19,925 nt of DNA, taken from assembly GCA_963843065.1 (NCBI GenBank), contig CAWJKX010000160.1, forward strand, positions 1 through 19,925, in the 5' to 3' direction. Every line of letters begins with the position of its first letter. The stretch's first letter is position 1. The stretch comes from JAGVPT01 sp963843065. GTDB taxonomy: Bacteria; Bacteroidota; Ignavibacteria; UBA10030; UBA8401. A program made the position numbers and the translations under genes. Positions 8,051-16,431 of the stretch are shown here, piece after piece. The notes beneath the pieces were generated by a model. That model saw nothing but the letters and a program-made list of their open reading frames with translations. It was not told the DNA's origin and searched no databases.

Positions 8051-9883
8051 ATGAAAAATCAAAGCACAACCGTAAACGAGGTTATTAACGTAGTCATACT
8101 CGGCGCAGGGGGACATGCCAAAGTGATTGCAGACGTTCTACTCAAGCTGTCGCTCACCAGTACAAGGTATCAATTGAAGGGATTTCTAGACGACAATCCC
8201 GAGTTGGTGAACACGAACGTTCTTGGTAAGCCTGTCCTGGGCAAGATTGCAGATCTGGAACATGTGCCGCACGACGAGGTGATAGTCGGTGTCGGTGATA
8301 ACGAAAGCCGTTACCAGCTGTTCGAATTTCTGGTTTCACAAGGTGAACGATTTGCGACCGTCATTCATCCGTCGGCTGTGATCGCCCCGAATGTCAAGCT
8401 CGGAATTGGGACGGTCGCCTTTGCAGGCGTGGTTGTCAATTCCGGCTGTACGATAGGGGACAATGTAATTCTTAACACGGGCTGTACAGTCGATCATGAC
8501 TGTATTGTTTCATCGCATGCGCATATTTGTCCTGGTGCCCATCTCGGAGGAAATGTCCGCGTTGCAGAAGGTGCATGGGTGGGTATCGGCAGTGTAGTTC
8601 TGCATGAGAGAAAGATCGGTGAATGGGCCACAGTCGGGGGTGGCGCAACTGTGATCAATAACGTCACAGCTCACACCACTGTCGTAGGCGTCCCTGCGAA
8701 AGTACTGCCACCGCGGGGTGCCAGAAAGCGCAAAGTTTACGACATCTTAATAGAGCCGCATTCAAGGGCTCCTAAAGCCGGGGCGACTCCCGATTTGTCA
8801 TTCGGCACATTCACTTCTAACGGCAAACCGGTTAAGGCGTCCGGTCTGCTGGAGAGTTCTCGCCAAAGAAAGGGGGACTATCGTAAAGTCAATGTTCTCT
8901 TTACAAGCGTGGGGAGGAGAGTAGAATTAGTTAGAGCCTTCCGCAATGCGTACTCTTCCCTCGGATTGGATGGTTTGATTGTGGGCATCGACGCAGATCC
9001 ATTGGCGTCAGCTCTTGCGGTTGTAGACCATTCGTACGTTGTACCTCCGCTGCATTCACCAGAGTACATTTCTACGCTCACCTCTATCTGCAAAAAGGAG
9101 GATATCAGATTGGTTTTTCCGCTTATCGACCCGGACATTACCAAGCTTGCAACCAACCGCAAAGTTATAGAAAAAACCGGAACGGAAGTTGTAGTGCTGC
9201 CGGAAGAGTCCGTCGCAATCACGACCGACAAATGGCTTAGCCAGGAATTATATAAGCGCATTGGAGTTTCCGGTCCGCAATGTTGGTTGCCGGGAGATTT
9301 GGATCCAGAGAATGCTCCATATCCTCTTTTTATTAAACCTCGACACGGAAGTGCAGGCAAGGATTCCTTTAAGGTCGAAAACGCGGAGGAATTGAGGTTC
9401 TTTTCGAATTACATTCCTGACCCGATTATCGAAGATTTCCTTCCGGGACCGGAGATAACAAATGACGTGATTTGTGACCTCAAGGGGAATGTTCTTGCCG
9501 TCGTTTCGCGCGAAAGGATTGAGGTGAGATCGGGCGAGGTCGCTAAAGGGGTTACAATCTACAACGAAGCCATCTTAAAAACATGTGTAAAGATCGCCAA
9601 GGCGCTGAAGGTAAAAGGGCAAATCACAGTGCAGTGCATAATGAAAAACGGCAAACCATATTTCACAGAGATTAACGCACGCTTTGGCGGTGGAACGCCA
9701 CTTGGGATAGCGTCGGGATGCGACGCGCCTCGATGGTTGCTTGCAGAGGCGGCTGGTATTCCCATCACAATTCCGGAACTCGGGAACTACAAACGCGGCC
9801 TGTATGTAACCAGGTTCGATGACTCGCTCTATCTCACTGAGGACGAACGTGCCAGGATTTTAGAAAGTTCTATTCAGCATTGA
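8051..9883 (+). CDS. NeuD-like acyltransferase fused to CarB-like ATP-grasp ligase
   Basis: This 610-residue protein joins two enzymes. Residues 14-218 are a complete NeuD/PglD-type acyltransferase: VVILGAGGHAK, FLDDNP, the helix catalytic site VDHDC (H149) with H158, the GGGAT turn at 196-200 and GVPAK. A polar linker follows at about 220-277. Residues 279-610 resemble carbamoyl-phosphate-synthase-like ATP-grasp proteins: NVLFTSVGRRVELVRAF, FPLIDPD, the ATP-binding lysine in FIKPRHGSAGKD (K429), IEDFLPGPEI, and the metal-binding TEINARFGGGTP (E540, N542). ATP-grasp enzymes activate a carboxylate as acyl-phosphate and couple it to an amine or thiol. One polypeptide could therefore bring two ways of acylating a sugar amine together. 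No stop or frame change separates the halves. The substrates are unknown. The ribosome site is weak. Confidence 0.85.
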   Translation: MKNQSTTVNEVINVVILGAGGHAKVIADVLLKLSLTSTRYQLKGFLDDNPELVNTNVLGKPVLGKIADLEHVPHDEVIVGVGDNESRYQLFEFLVSQGERFATVIHPSAVIAPNVKLGIGTVAFAGVVVNSGCTIGDNVILNTGCTVDHDCIVSSHAHICPGAHLGGNVRVAEGAWVGIGSVVLHERKIGEWATVGGGATVINNVTAHTTVVGVPAKVLPPRGARKRKVYDILIEPHSRAPKAGATPDLSFGTFTSNGKPVKASGLLESSRQRKGDYRKVNVLFTSVGRRVELVRAFRNAYSSLGLDGLIVGIDADPLASALAVVDHSYVVPPLHSPEYISTLTSICKKEDIRLVFPLIDPDITKLATNRKVIEKTGTEVVVLPEESVAITTDKWLSQELYKRIGVSGPQCWLPGDLDPENAPYPLFIKPRHGSAGKDSFKVENAEELRFFSNYIPDPIIEDFLPGPEITNDVICDLKGNVLAVVSRERIEVRSGEVAKGVTIYNEAILKTCVKIAKALKVKGQITVQCIMKNGKPYFTEINARFGGGTPLGIASGCDAPRWLLAEAAGIPITIPELGNYKRGLYVTRFDDSLYLTEDERARILESSIQH

Positions 9884-10223
9884 TGATACGCTTTTCCTGA
9901 CACTGAACTTCGCTCTCAACGGATTTCGTGTCGTTACAGAATGTGGATGAGAGAAGTTTGGCGTTTCTTTAGAGGCGTGCACGGCTGCTTGATAAAGATG
10001 TACGAGTTCGGAGGGGGCCTGTGGGATTGATTACGGTTTTAATGAGATTGAGGCATCAAACTTCCAGCACAAATCCATTTTCCAGACTCGGCCATCGATT
10101 TGGCAGCCAACTTGAAAGACTCATCGCCATCGGTTGGGGTGATCCCATGCCACCTGTTCGGCGTCTTTTTGCCCAAGGTTTAGGCTGGTTCGTCTAGGAA
10201 TAACTGAAAGGACATATGTATCC
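9884..10223 (+). other. 340-base gap with a doubtful 51-codon ORF
   Basis: No recognisable gene, RNA or hairpin terminator was seen. Two small frames exist. One runs from ATG 9941 to TGA 10028-10030 (29 residues). The other runs from ATG 10042 to TAG 10195-10197 (51 residues, containing FSRLGHRFGSQLERL) and could be a fragment of a lost gene. Neither has a clear ribosome site. AAAGGA at 10207-10212 serves the next gene. A three-codon ATG-TAT-CCA-TGA at 10216 overlaps that gene's ATG and sits closer to the site. Confidence 0.4.
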
Positions 10224-11840
10224 ATGACTTTACATGAGTTGAAACTAATAATCAGCAGCCAAGGATCCAAATTTGTTGCATGGGCGTCAAGTTGGAAGAC
10301 TTCGACGATTTGGTGGATTGCCTTCGTGCTTGCATGTGTGTTATATGGATCGACGGCCCAAACCAGTATACCATGGCAGGATAGTGCTAGATTTCAGTGG
10401 AGGATCTTAACTGGTGATTACTTTTGGCCGGATGGAGTAGCTGCAAATGCCCATCCACTCCTCATCGTTATAGGGCAGATTGTAAAACACATCCCTATTG
10501 GCGATTTGTTTTGGAGATTAAATTTCATTAGCGGCCTGGGGATGGCATTGGCAGTTGCAAATTTTATGGCGGTTGCCATGCTCTTGACAAATCGGCGATG
10601 GGTTGCCATGTCGGTCGCGGCAATGTTTGCCCTGTCGCACATGATTTGGTCGCTTGCAACACTCACGCAGACATATCCATGGAATCTTGCATGGATGACG
10701 CTTCAGCTATTGTTGATTATTAAGCTCATTCGAGTGCCAAGTTGGTCGCGTTTAGCGGTGCTCGCATTTGTCAGCGGTCTCAATCTGTCGCTTCACAATC
10801 TTGCGTTGTTAATGATTCCAGTTGAAGGGCTCTTGATGCTCTACATGGTGTTCAAAAAAGAACTGCCGCTATGGGCCATTGGAGTTGCCGCTGTGGCATA
10901 TTGTGCGGGTGCGAGTTTGTTCATCATCATGGTCATCAAACTCGCCATCAGCAGCGGTAGTATTCGGTTTGCCCTTTTCGATGCATTTTTCGGCGTTGCG
11001 TACGGTATGGTAACGAACACCAAGTTCATAACGGAGTATACCATCCCTAACGCCGCCCTCGCTTCACTAAGCTTTGCAAACGCACTGCTTCCACTGGCAA
11101 TCGTTGGGTGGTTTAGATTCCGTAAATCGTTGGGAAACACAACGGCGATAGTGCTCGGCGCTATTACGCTCATCGATGTTATATTCGTTGCCCGTCTTAG
11201 TGCCGTAGAGATTTGGATTTTCTGCCTTCCGGCGATGACGATGATCGCTCTTGCTGCTGTCGTGGGGGCGAACTATCTCATTCAATTGTCCATTGGGTGG
11301 CGTCGTGCTGTCATCATTGTAAGCATCGTTTCCATTGTGGGGATGCCGGTTTTCTATGCAGTTTTACCGGGTGCACTGCGGGGATTAGGAATTGAAGTTC
11401 ATAGGTCCCGGATGCTTCCATTCCGCGATGAAATGCAATATTGGATTAATCCGTGGAAGCAAAATGAAAACTCTGCGGAAAGATTTGCGGAAGCCGCATT
11501 ACGGGAAGCGGCTCCGAATGGCGTTATCATCTGCGACCCGACACCTTTTTCAGTTCTCTTGCTGGCACGGTCGCTGAACCAGGATTTTCAAGGCATCGGA
11601 ATTCGCGGCGCGTCATTCGGAAGGGTCAAATGGCCGGGAAGTCCGTTGCCGTCATATAATAATAACCCGAGCGAGTTCCGTGCTCTCTTAGGAGATCGAA
11701 AGTTGTTTGTGGTTTCTCCGATCTTCGTAGAGGGTGAGGATAATGGAATTTTTCGTGATGCCAATGTAGAGAAGCTCCCGGGCGAAGTGTTGTACAGGGT
11801 TTTGTGGAAGAAGAGTTCACCCGGCGGCGAAGTGAAATAA
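10224..11840 (+). CDS. Polytopic membrane protein, DUF2723/GT-C glycosyltransferase-like
   Basis: The 538-residue protein has one span at residues 30-45, then an extracytoplasmic loop with PWQDSARFQWRILTGDYFW (50-68) and AHP (76-78), then about ten more spans to about residue 385, and a soluble C-terminal domain of about 150 residues. The acidic residue early in the first loop (D53), the following hydrophobic blocks and SGLNLSLHN at 184-192 resemble DUF2723 proteins, a branch of the GT-C fold that uses polyprenyl-phosphate sugars outside the inner membrane. The only in-frame ATG with plausible spacing is 10224, 11 bases after AAAGGA. It is followed by a NodB-type deacetylase and methyltransferases. 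The fold-level call is moderate; the transferred sugar is unknown. Confidence 0.65.
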   Translation: MTLHELKLIISSQGSKFVAWASSWKTSTIWWIAFVLACVLYGSTAQTSIPWQDSARFQWRILTGDYFWPDGVAANAHPLLIVIGQIVKHIPIGDLFWRLNFISGLGMALAVANFMAVAMLLTNRRWVAMSVAAMFALSHMIWSLATLTQTYPWNLAWMTLQLLLIIKLIRVPSWSRLAVLAFVSGLNLSLHNLALLMIPVEGLLMLYMVFKKELPLWAIGVAAVAYCAGASLFIIMVIKLAISSGSIRFALFDAFFGVAYGMVTNTKFITEYTIPNAALASLSFANALLPLAIVGWFRFRKSLGNTTAIVLGAITLIDVIFVARLSAVEIWIFCLPAMTMIALAAVVGANYLIQLSIGWRRAVIIVSIVSIVGMPVFYAVLPGALRGLGIEVHRSRMLPFRDEMQYWINPWKQNENSAERFAEAALREAAPNGVIICDPTPFSVLLLARSLNQDFQGIGIRGASFGRVKWPGSPLPSYNNNPSEFRALLGDRKLFVVSPIFVEGEDNGIFRDANVEKLPGEVLYRVLWKKSSPGGEVK

Positions 11841-11877
11841 ACCCGACCAGACAGCTCCAGAATGGGGCCCCATACTC

Positions 11878-11883
11878 AAGGAG
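11878..11883 (+). promoter_or_regulatory. Shine-Dalgarno site fixing the deacetylase start at 11891
   Basis: AAGGAG lies 7 bases before ATG 11891. The same frame is open back to an ATG at 11804, but that would overlap the upstream gene and add a basic, unconserved-looking extension. Confidence 0.75.
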
Positions 11884-11890
11884 ATTCGTC

Positions 11891-12871
11891 ATGTTATCAC
11901 TCTTCCAAGCCGGGAAACCACTTGCTGGTTTATCCCTCGATCTCGACAACGAATGGTCTTACCTGAAAGCCCATGGTGATGCGATTTGGAAAGACTATCC
12001 TTCATATCTTCCCATTGTTATTCCCAGAATTCTCTCTCTTCTGGCTGAATTCAACATTAAGATAACATTCTTTATAGTCGGAAAAGACGCCGAGTTTGAA
12101 AAGAATCGCGAAGTTCTTTCCATGATCGTCAAAGCAGGCCACGACATTGGAAATCATTCTCAAAATCATGAATCGTGGATGCGTGAAAGCGTATCGGAAC
12201 GAGAAATCGAAGAGGCGGAAAAGCTTCTCGAGCAGGCAACGGGTATGCGACCGATCGGTTACCGGGGTCCTGGTTACAGCATGTCGAATGAGACCCTGAA
12301 AGTTCTCGCCCGTCGAGGATACCTGTACGACACTTCAACTCTTCCGACGTTCATGGGACCGCTTGCCAGGGCATACTACTTCATGAATACCTCACTTAGC
12401 CGTCAACAGAAGGAGGAGCGTGGCACGCTTTTCGGGACGTTTCATGACGGGTTAAGACCACTCAAGCCCTACATATGGCAAATCGACGCATTGAGGCTTT
12501 TTGAGATTCCGGTCACCACTATTCCGCTTTTCAGAATGCCGTTTCATTTTAGCTACGTACTTTATGCAAGCACATTCTCTCCATTCCTCGCGCGGCTGTA
12601 TTGGCGCTCGGCCCTTCGCGCATGTCGGGCGACAGGAGTAGAACCAGTTTTGCTGCTTCATTCTCTTGATTTTTTAGGCAGCGATGATGTTACAACGCTC
12701 TCCTTTTTCCCCGGGATGAATATCCGTTCTGACGCCAAGCTTGAACGCATACGGCATTATCTCACAGATCTTGTGGCCGAACACGAAGTGCTTTCCATGA
12801 ATAAAATTGCCGAAACGCTCAAGTCACGAGCCGGCCTCAAGACCAAACTCCCTGATTTTCAACCTGTCTGA
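11891..12871 (+). CDS. NodB-type polysaccharide deacetylase (CE4)
   Basis: The 326-residue protein has the ordered NodB motifs. The catalytic/metal aspartates lie in SLDLDNEW (D17, D19). The two metal histidines are in GNHSQNH (H89, H93). The arginine motif RGPGYS lies at 125-130, and a C-terminal LLLHSLDF with H257 matches the last catalytic histidine. CE4 enzymes remove N- or O-acetyl groups from polysaccharides. No signal peptide is visible, so it may act on a lipid-linked precursor in the cytoplasm. The LDLDNEWSYLK form is typical of the sub-branch found in glycan loci next to methyltransferases and GT-C proteins. The start at 11891 was chosen from the ribosome site. It begins 50 bases after the upstream stop and is followed 34 bases later by a methyltransferase. 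Confidence 0.88.
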   Translation: MLSLFQAGKPLAGLSLDLDNEWSYLKAHGDAIWKDYPSYLPIVIPRILSLLAEFNIKITFFIVGKDAEFEKNREVLSMIVKAGHDIGNHSQNHESWMRESVSEREIEEAEKLLEQATGMRPIGYRGPGYSMSNETLKVLARRGYLYDTSTLPTFMGPLARAYYFMNTSLSRQQKEERGTLFGTFHDGLRPLKPYIWQIDALRLFEIPVTTIPLFRMPFHFSYVLYASTFSPFLARLYWRSALRACRATGVEPVLLLHSLDFLGSDDVTTLSFFPGMNIRSDAKLERIRHYLTDLVAEHEVLSMNKIAETLKSRAGLKTKLPDFQPV

Positions 12872-12905
12872 CTGGCGCCGTTCTGAGTGGCAGCGGGTAG
12901 AGCCT

Positions 12906-13682
12906 ATGGAGATATATAAGAGCAGGTCAGATAAGCCGTTGTTGGACTGGCAGTGGAGGGAGCCCAGTCTGAGAAATCTCACACACCTCATTCTCAGGTT
13001 TGCTCCTCGAAATGGAGGTCATGCGCTCGACGTCGGATGCGGCACAGGACGGGTATCATATGCCCTTGCTGAGCGAGGCTTCGAGGTTATGGGCGTCGAC
13101 ATTGAAGAACGCGCAATAACGCTGGCTCGTTCGGTTGCAATGCGGGAGGGAGAAAGTGTCAAATTTGAAGTTGCAGATTTTCGGCAGCCCGGGTTAGTAA
13201 GGCAAGATTTTTATGACCTCGTCGTGTGTGCTGAAGTTCTCGAACACGTCGCCGAATATCGTCGGATAATCGAGAACATGCACGCGGCTCTTAAACCCGG
13301 CGGTCGCCTTATTATCACAGTCCCCTTGGATCTGCGAAGATGGTCGGTTCTTGATGACTATAGCACGCATCTTTGCCGGTATTCCGTCGACCAAATTACG
13401 AAAGAACTTTATCATTTTCGCAACGTGAAGACTTTTGTAACAGGCTTTCCATTTTATAGATTGCTGGTGCTTGCGTACTTGGCAAAAATCCGGATATTTG
13501 GTCAAGAGCATTCGATCGAAAAAATTTGGGGACAATCAAGCATGCGTGTGATTGCGACTTTGGTGTATCCCCTTGTTCGTCTTGACAATCTCTTCTCGTT
13601 TACTCGCTTTGGGGATATGCTTGTTGTGACGGGGGATAAGCGACTCGAACAACAAGAATATGAAACGAAGCCGATTCACTGA
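12906..13682 (+). CDS. Class I SAM-dependent methyltransferase
   Basis: The 258-residue protein has SAM-binding motif I LDVGCGTG at residues 41-48, the acidic ribose contact in GVDI (D65), motif IV-like VCAEVLEH at 107-114 and the post-motif LKPGGRLIITVP at 129-140. This pattern is the Methyltransf_11/UbiE-like group. The reading frame extends back into the deacetylase gene, to 12807, but those bases code for the deacetylase. ATG 12906, starting MEIYKSRSDKPLLDWQW, is the likeliest start, although its ribosome site is weak. The C-terminal 100 residues carry a hydrophobic patch that may bind a lipid-linked substrate. In this context it probably methylates a sugar or a capping group of the glycan (inference). 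Confidence 0.8.
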   Translation: MEIYKSRSDKPLLDWQWREPSLRNLTHLILRFAPRNGGHALDVGCGTGRVSYALAERGFEVMGVDIEERAITLARSVAMREGESVKFEVADFRQPGLVRQDFYDLVVCAEVLEHVAEYRRIIENMHAALKPGGRLIITVPLDLRRWSVLDDYSTHLCRYSVDQITKELYHFRNVKTFVTGFPFYRLLVLAYLAKIRIFGQEHSIEKIWGQSSMRVIATLVYPLVRLDNLFSFTRFGDMLVVTGDKRLEQQEYETKPIH

Positions 13683-13755
13683 TTGCTATTGTGATTCTGT
13701 GTCATTGAATGGGAGGGGCATAAATCATGTTCATGAGTTGGTATGGTAACCGTTT

Positions 13756-13760
13756 AAGGA
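13756..13760 (+). promoter_or_regulatory. Shine-Dalgarno site for the 13768 gene
   Basis: AAGGA ends 7 bases before ATG 13768 and supports that start. Confidence 0.6.
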
Positions 13761-13767
13761 AGATGAC

Positions 13768-14409
13768 ATGCGTGTCTCATTGCCCGATCGACGACTTATG
13801 GAGACTACCAGTATGGTGGATTACTACCACTGGAACTACAAATTTCCCATCAGCAACATCCAAAGATTCAGGTTTAATGCAATTCTGAGACTGATGAATG
13901 GAAGAAGCTTCGGGTCTTTGCTGGAGGTCGGGACAGGGAGCGGGATATTCTTGCCGGAACTTTCCAAACATTGTCGGGCACTTTTTGCAATTGACATTCA
14001 TGACAAGATGGATGCAGTCAAGAGACTCTGCGATGCAACGGGCATTAACGCTGAACTCTCCCGACAATCACTGGAGGCGACACAGTTCAAAAGTGAAACG
14101 TTCGATGCCGTGGTTGGAGTAAGTGTTTGGGAGTTTGTGGATGAACTGGAAACAGCGGTGCTCGAGACCAAGAGGATCATGAAGCCAGGAGCGAGCCTGT
14201 TCACCATCTGCCCGCAAAGGAATGTCCTTCTGGATTCCATCGTGTCTCTGTGGTCGCGAATTCCCGCTAAAGAGGAATTTAAGAATGGTCTCGATGCAAT
14301 TCGTACGGTGCTCGAAAAACACTTCGTCGTCGAGAAGAAATACCGCTTCCCCATGGCTATCGGACGATTCTTCCCTCTGTATCATTACTATGAATTTCGC
14401 AAGAAGTAA
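13768..14409 (+). CDS. Class I SAM-dependent methyltransferase, second
   Basis: The 213-residue protein has motif I LLEVGTGSG at residues 51-59, an acidic residue after the second strand in FAIDIHD (D76), motif IV FDAVVGVSVWEFVDE at 112-126 and LETKRIMKPGASLFTICP at 132-149. It is shorter than the upstream methyltransferase and not a close paralogue. It has a HWNYKFP segment before the SAM domain and a basic C-terminus. A ribosome site is present. The substrate is unknown; the neighbouring glycosyltransferases and deacetylase suggest a glycan or a small polar lipid. It could instead be an unrelated small-molecule methyltransferase carried along in the locus. Confidence 0.8.
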   Translation: MRVSLPDRRLMETTSMVDYYHWNYKFPISNIQRFRFNAILRLMNGRSFGSLLEVGTGSGIFLPELSKHCRALFAIDIHDKMDAVKRLCDATGINAELSRQSLEATQFKSETFDAVVGVSVWEFVDELETAVLETKRIMKPGASLFTICPQRNVLLDSIVSLWSRIPAKEEFKNGLDAIRTVLEKHFVVEKKYRFPMAIGRFFPLYHYYEFRKK

Positions 14410-14538
14410 GAGCGCAGTTCCTTTGGTGAAAAAATTTGCAATGTTTGAGTTCACGCGCGAATCATGAATTCAGAAAACCGGTTATTTGATCTGCGCGCTA
14501 CGTAACGGCACAGACTTTTATCCTTCAGCCCATACACG

Positions 14539-16134
14539 ATGAGAGAACTCCTACAACTTAACATCTGGATTATTCGGCTAGCCGTCTTGATCGGCTTTGC
14601 TTTAATTATCCTTATCGAATATTTTTCATCGATAGGGACTCGAAAGCTTACACGAGTCATTCAGAGCGCCCTTGCCGGCTGGGCCGTGGCAAACATCGTT
14701 TTCATTGTCTTTTTATGGTTCAATCATCTGAGATTTCCGTTTACGCTGACCGTGATGGAAGACATTATCCTCCAGCATTTTCAGCGTGCCGTGAGCGGAC
14801 AACCCATCTATACGCAACCGAGTTTGGCATATACAGCATTGGCTTATAACCCGCTGTTTTACTTTCTGGCGATACCATTTTCGTGGGTGTTCGGAGTCAA
14901 TCTGATGACACTCAGAATCGTGGCAATCACCGGAACGATAGGGGTCGGAGTGGTTCTGTTTATCGTGACAAGACGGAGGACAAATTCGTTCTGGTGGGGT
15001 TTCATTTCGGCAGGCGCTTTTGCTGCAGCATATCGTGTTATGGATGCTTATCTCGACAGCACACATTCTGATTCATGGATGGTTTTTTTGGCGCTGGCCG
15101 GAAGTCTCGTGATAGACCGCAGCCGGTCGCGACGGGGCAACCTCTTGGGTATTATTCTGTTGGTGTGTTCCTTCTGGATGAAGCAACACGGCGCATTTTT
15201 CGCACTCGGCGGAGTGTTGTATCTCACAATGAAAGATGGGCCAATGCGTTCCATCCCATACTGGTTGATGGCGATTTTATTTGGACCGGCCGTCTATCTG
15301 TTCTTGGGACCGTCGTTGTTTGGCTCATATTTTCATTATTTTACGTACACAATTCCAGCCTCATGGACGGAGGTTACGGTAAGGATGTTCCCTCGTTATG
15401 TCGGATTCCTCTACCTGTTCTATGGCACTCTGGCCTCGTTCGCACTCTGGAATATCATGCGTGACTGGAAACTGCATCAGAAGGTTTTTGATGTCTGGAG
15501 AATACAACTGGTTGCAGCGATGCTTACAGCTGTCTTGGGGTGCCTTGATCCGGGTTCTTCAGACAACATTTTCATACCGATAGGAGTATTTCTCATTCTT
15601 GAAGGCGTCCGCGGAATCTATGCCGCCTCGGGGTATGTTGGAAATTCTCGTTATTTCCGGGTTGAGGTTATTGCACTTAGTCTCGTCTTTGCCCAACTGG
15701 CATATGATCCGCGCACTGTGTTGGCCTCAAGCGAAGCTCCTCAGGCGCTTGCGGATTTGAAATCTACTGTTAATGGGCTGCCAGGATTTGTCTATGCTCC
15801 CTGGGTGGGGCAGTTAGATGGGCTCACTCTGTACCCCGCAGTTCATTGGGTCGCTTTGGAGGATATGATCAGGGGACCAATTCGGAATCCGCGAAACGAT
15901 TCCATCGTGGCATCTCTTCTCGCGCCGTGCTTGCAGCCAGTCGGCCCAATGCATGTTTTGACGAATCTGCCCCTCAGTGATTCTCCTCCTCCGTTAGGCA
16001 GACTTTCTAATCGGTACATCCTCGTTACAGACTTTGGCGACCGATTTAAGGCGCTTCGTGTCATGCCGGGCCGCATCGATTGTCTTTGGCCGAGGTATCT
16101 GTACCGTTTTGATTCGGGGCATCCTAGCCAATAG
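14539..16134 (+). CDS. Polytopic membrane protein, GT39/ArnT-like GT-C glycosyltransferase
   Basis: The 531-residue protein has about eleven hydrophobic spans, then a soluble C-terminal region from about residue 395. After the second span comes FPFTLTVMEDIILQHFQRAVSGQPIY, where the acidic pair E74-D75 sits where GT-C enzymes keep their catalytic acid. PSLAYTALAYNPLFYFL at 94-110 and FWMKQHGAFFAL at 212-223 are also typical of GT39-like proteins. These enzymes take a sugar from a polyprenyl-phosphate donor and add it to a lipid, protein or glycan outside the inner membrane. No clear ribosome site precedes the ATG. It is not an obvious paralogue of the 10224 protein, so two different extracytoplasmic sugar additions are possible. 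Confidence 0.72.
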   Translation: MRELLQLNIWIIRLAVLIGFALIILIEYFSSIGTRKLTRVIQSALAGWAVANIVFIVFLWFNHLRFPFTLTVMEDIILQHFQRAVSGQPIYTQPSLAYTALAYNPLFYFLAIPFSWVFGVNLMTLRIVAITGTIGVGVVLFIVTRRRTNSFWWGFISAGAFAAAYRVMDAYLDSTHSDSWMVFLALAGSLVIDRSRSRRGNLLGIILLVCSFWMKQHGAFFALGGVLYLTMKDGPMRSIPYWLMAILFGPAVYLFLGPSLFGSYFHYFTYTIPASWTEVTVRMFPRYVGFLYLFYGTLASFALWNIMRDWKLHQKVFDVWRIQLVAAMLTAVLGCLDPGSSDNIFIPIGVFLILEGVRGIYAASGYVGNSRYFRVEVIALSLVFAQLAYDPRTVLASSEAPQALADLKSTVNGLPGFVYAPWVGQLDGLTLYPAVHWVALEDMIRGPIRNPRNDSIVASLLAPCLQPVGPMHVLTNLPLSDSPPPLGRLSNRYILVTDFGDRFKALRVMPGRIDCLWPRYLYRFDSGHPSQ

Positions 16135-16431
16135 TACCGCGTTTGTTACGAACTGATGAAGATGGATACTAGCCGTCAGGCGACCCGATTAGTCTGCCGT
16201 TGTTTATTCGACGGGTCAACGCGGTTTTGGATGGTTCTGGTGGAAAAGAGTAATTTGATGGGACATCAGGGCAGAGTACGCTGGTCGCCTAAGTTATCGT
16301 TCCGACATCTAGACACAATCAAATACAACTTCCAGGAATTCTTATTGAGTGCGTTGAGAAATGAGAAAAGGCACAGCATTTCCTCCTGCTTGGAAAACTG
16401 AGTTTGCTGTACAAACAAAGGATACTCGGAC
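16135..16431 (+). other. 297-base gap with a doubtful 81-codon ORF
   Basis: An open frame from ATG 16156 to TGA 16399-16401 would give 81 residues with no recognised motif, no good ribosome site and a composition rich in Arg, Ser and Trp. I see no terminator or RNA. AAAGGA at 16417-16422 probably serves the GTG start at 16432. Confidence 0.35.

Noticed and set aside
11804..11890. Longer N-terminus for the NodB-type deacetylase from ATG 11804
   Set aside because: It would overlap the GT-C-like gene's end, and the extension is basic and low in similarity to the family; AAGGAG before 11891 is a far better start signal.
12807..12905. Longer N-terminus for the first methyltransferase
   Set aside because: Most of this stretch codes for the deacetylase C-terminus in another frame; ATG 12906 begins a normal methyltransferase N-terminus.
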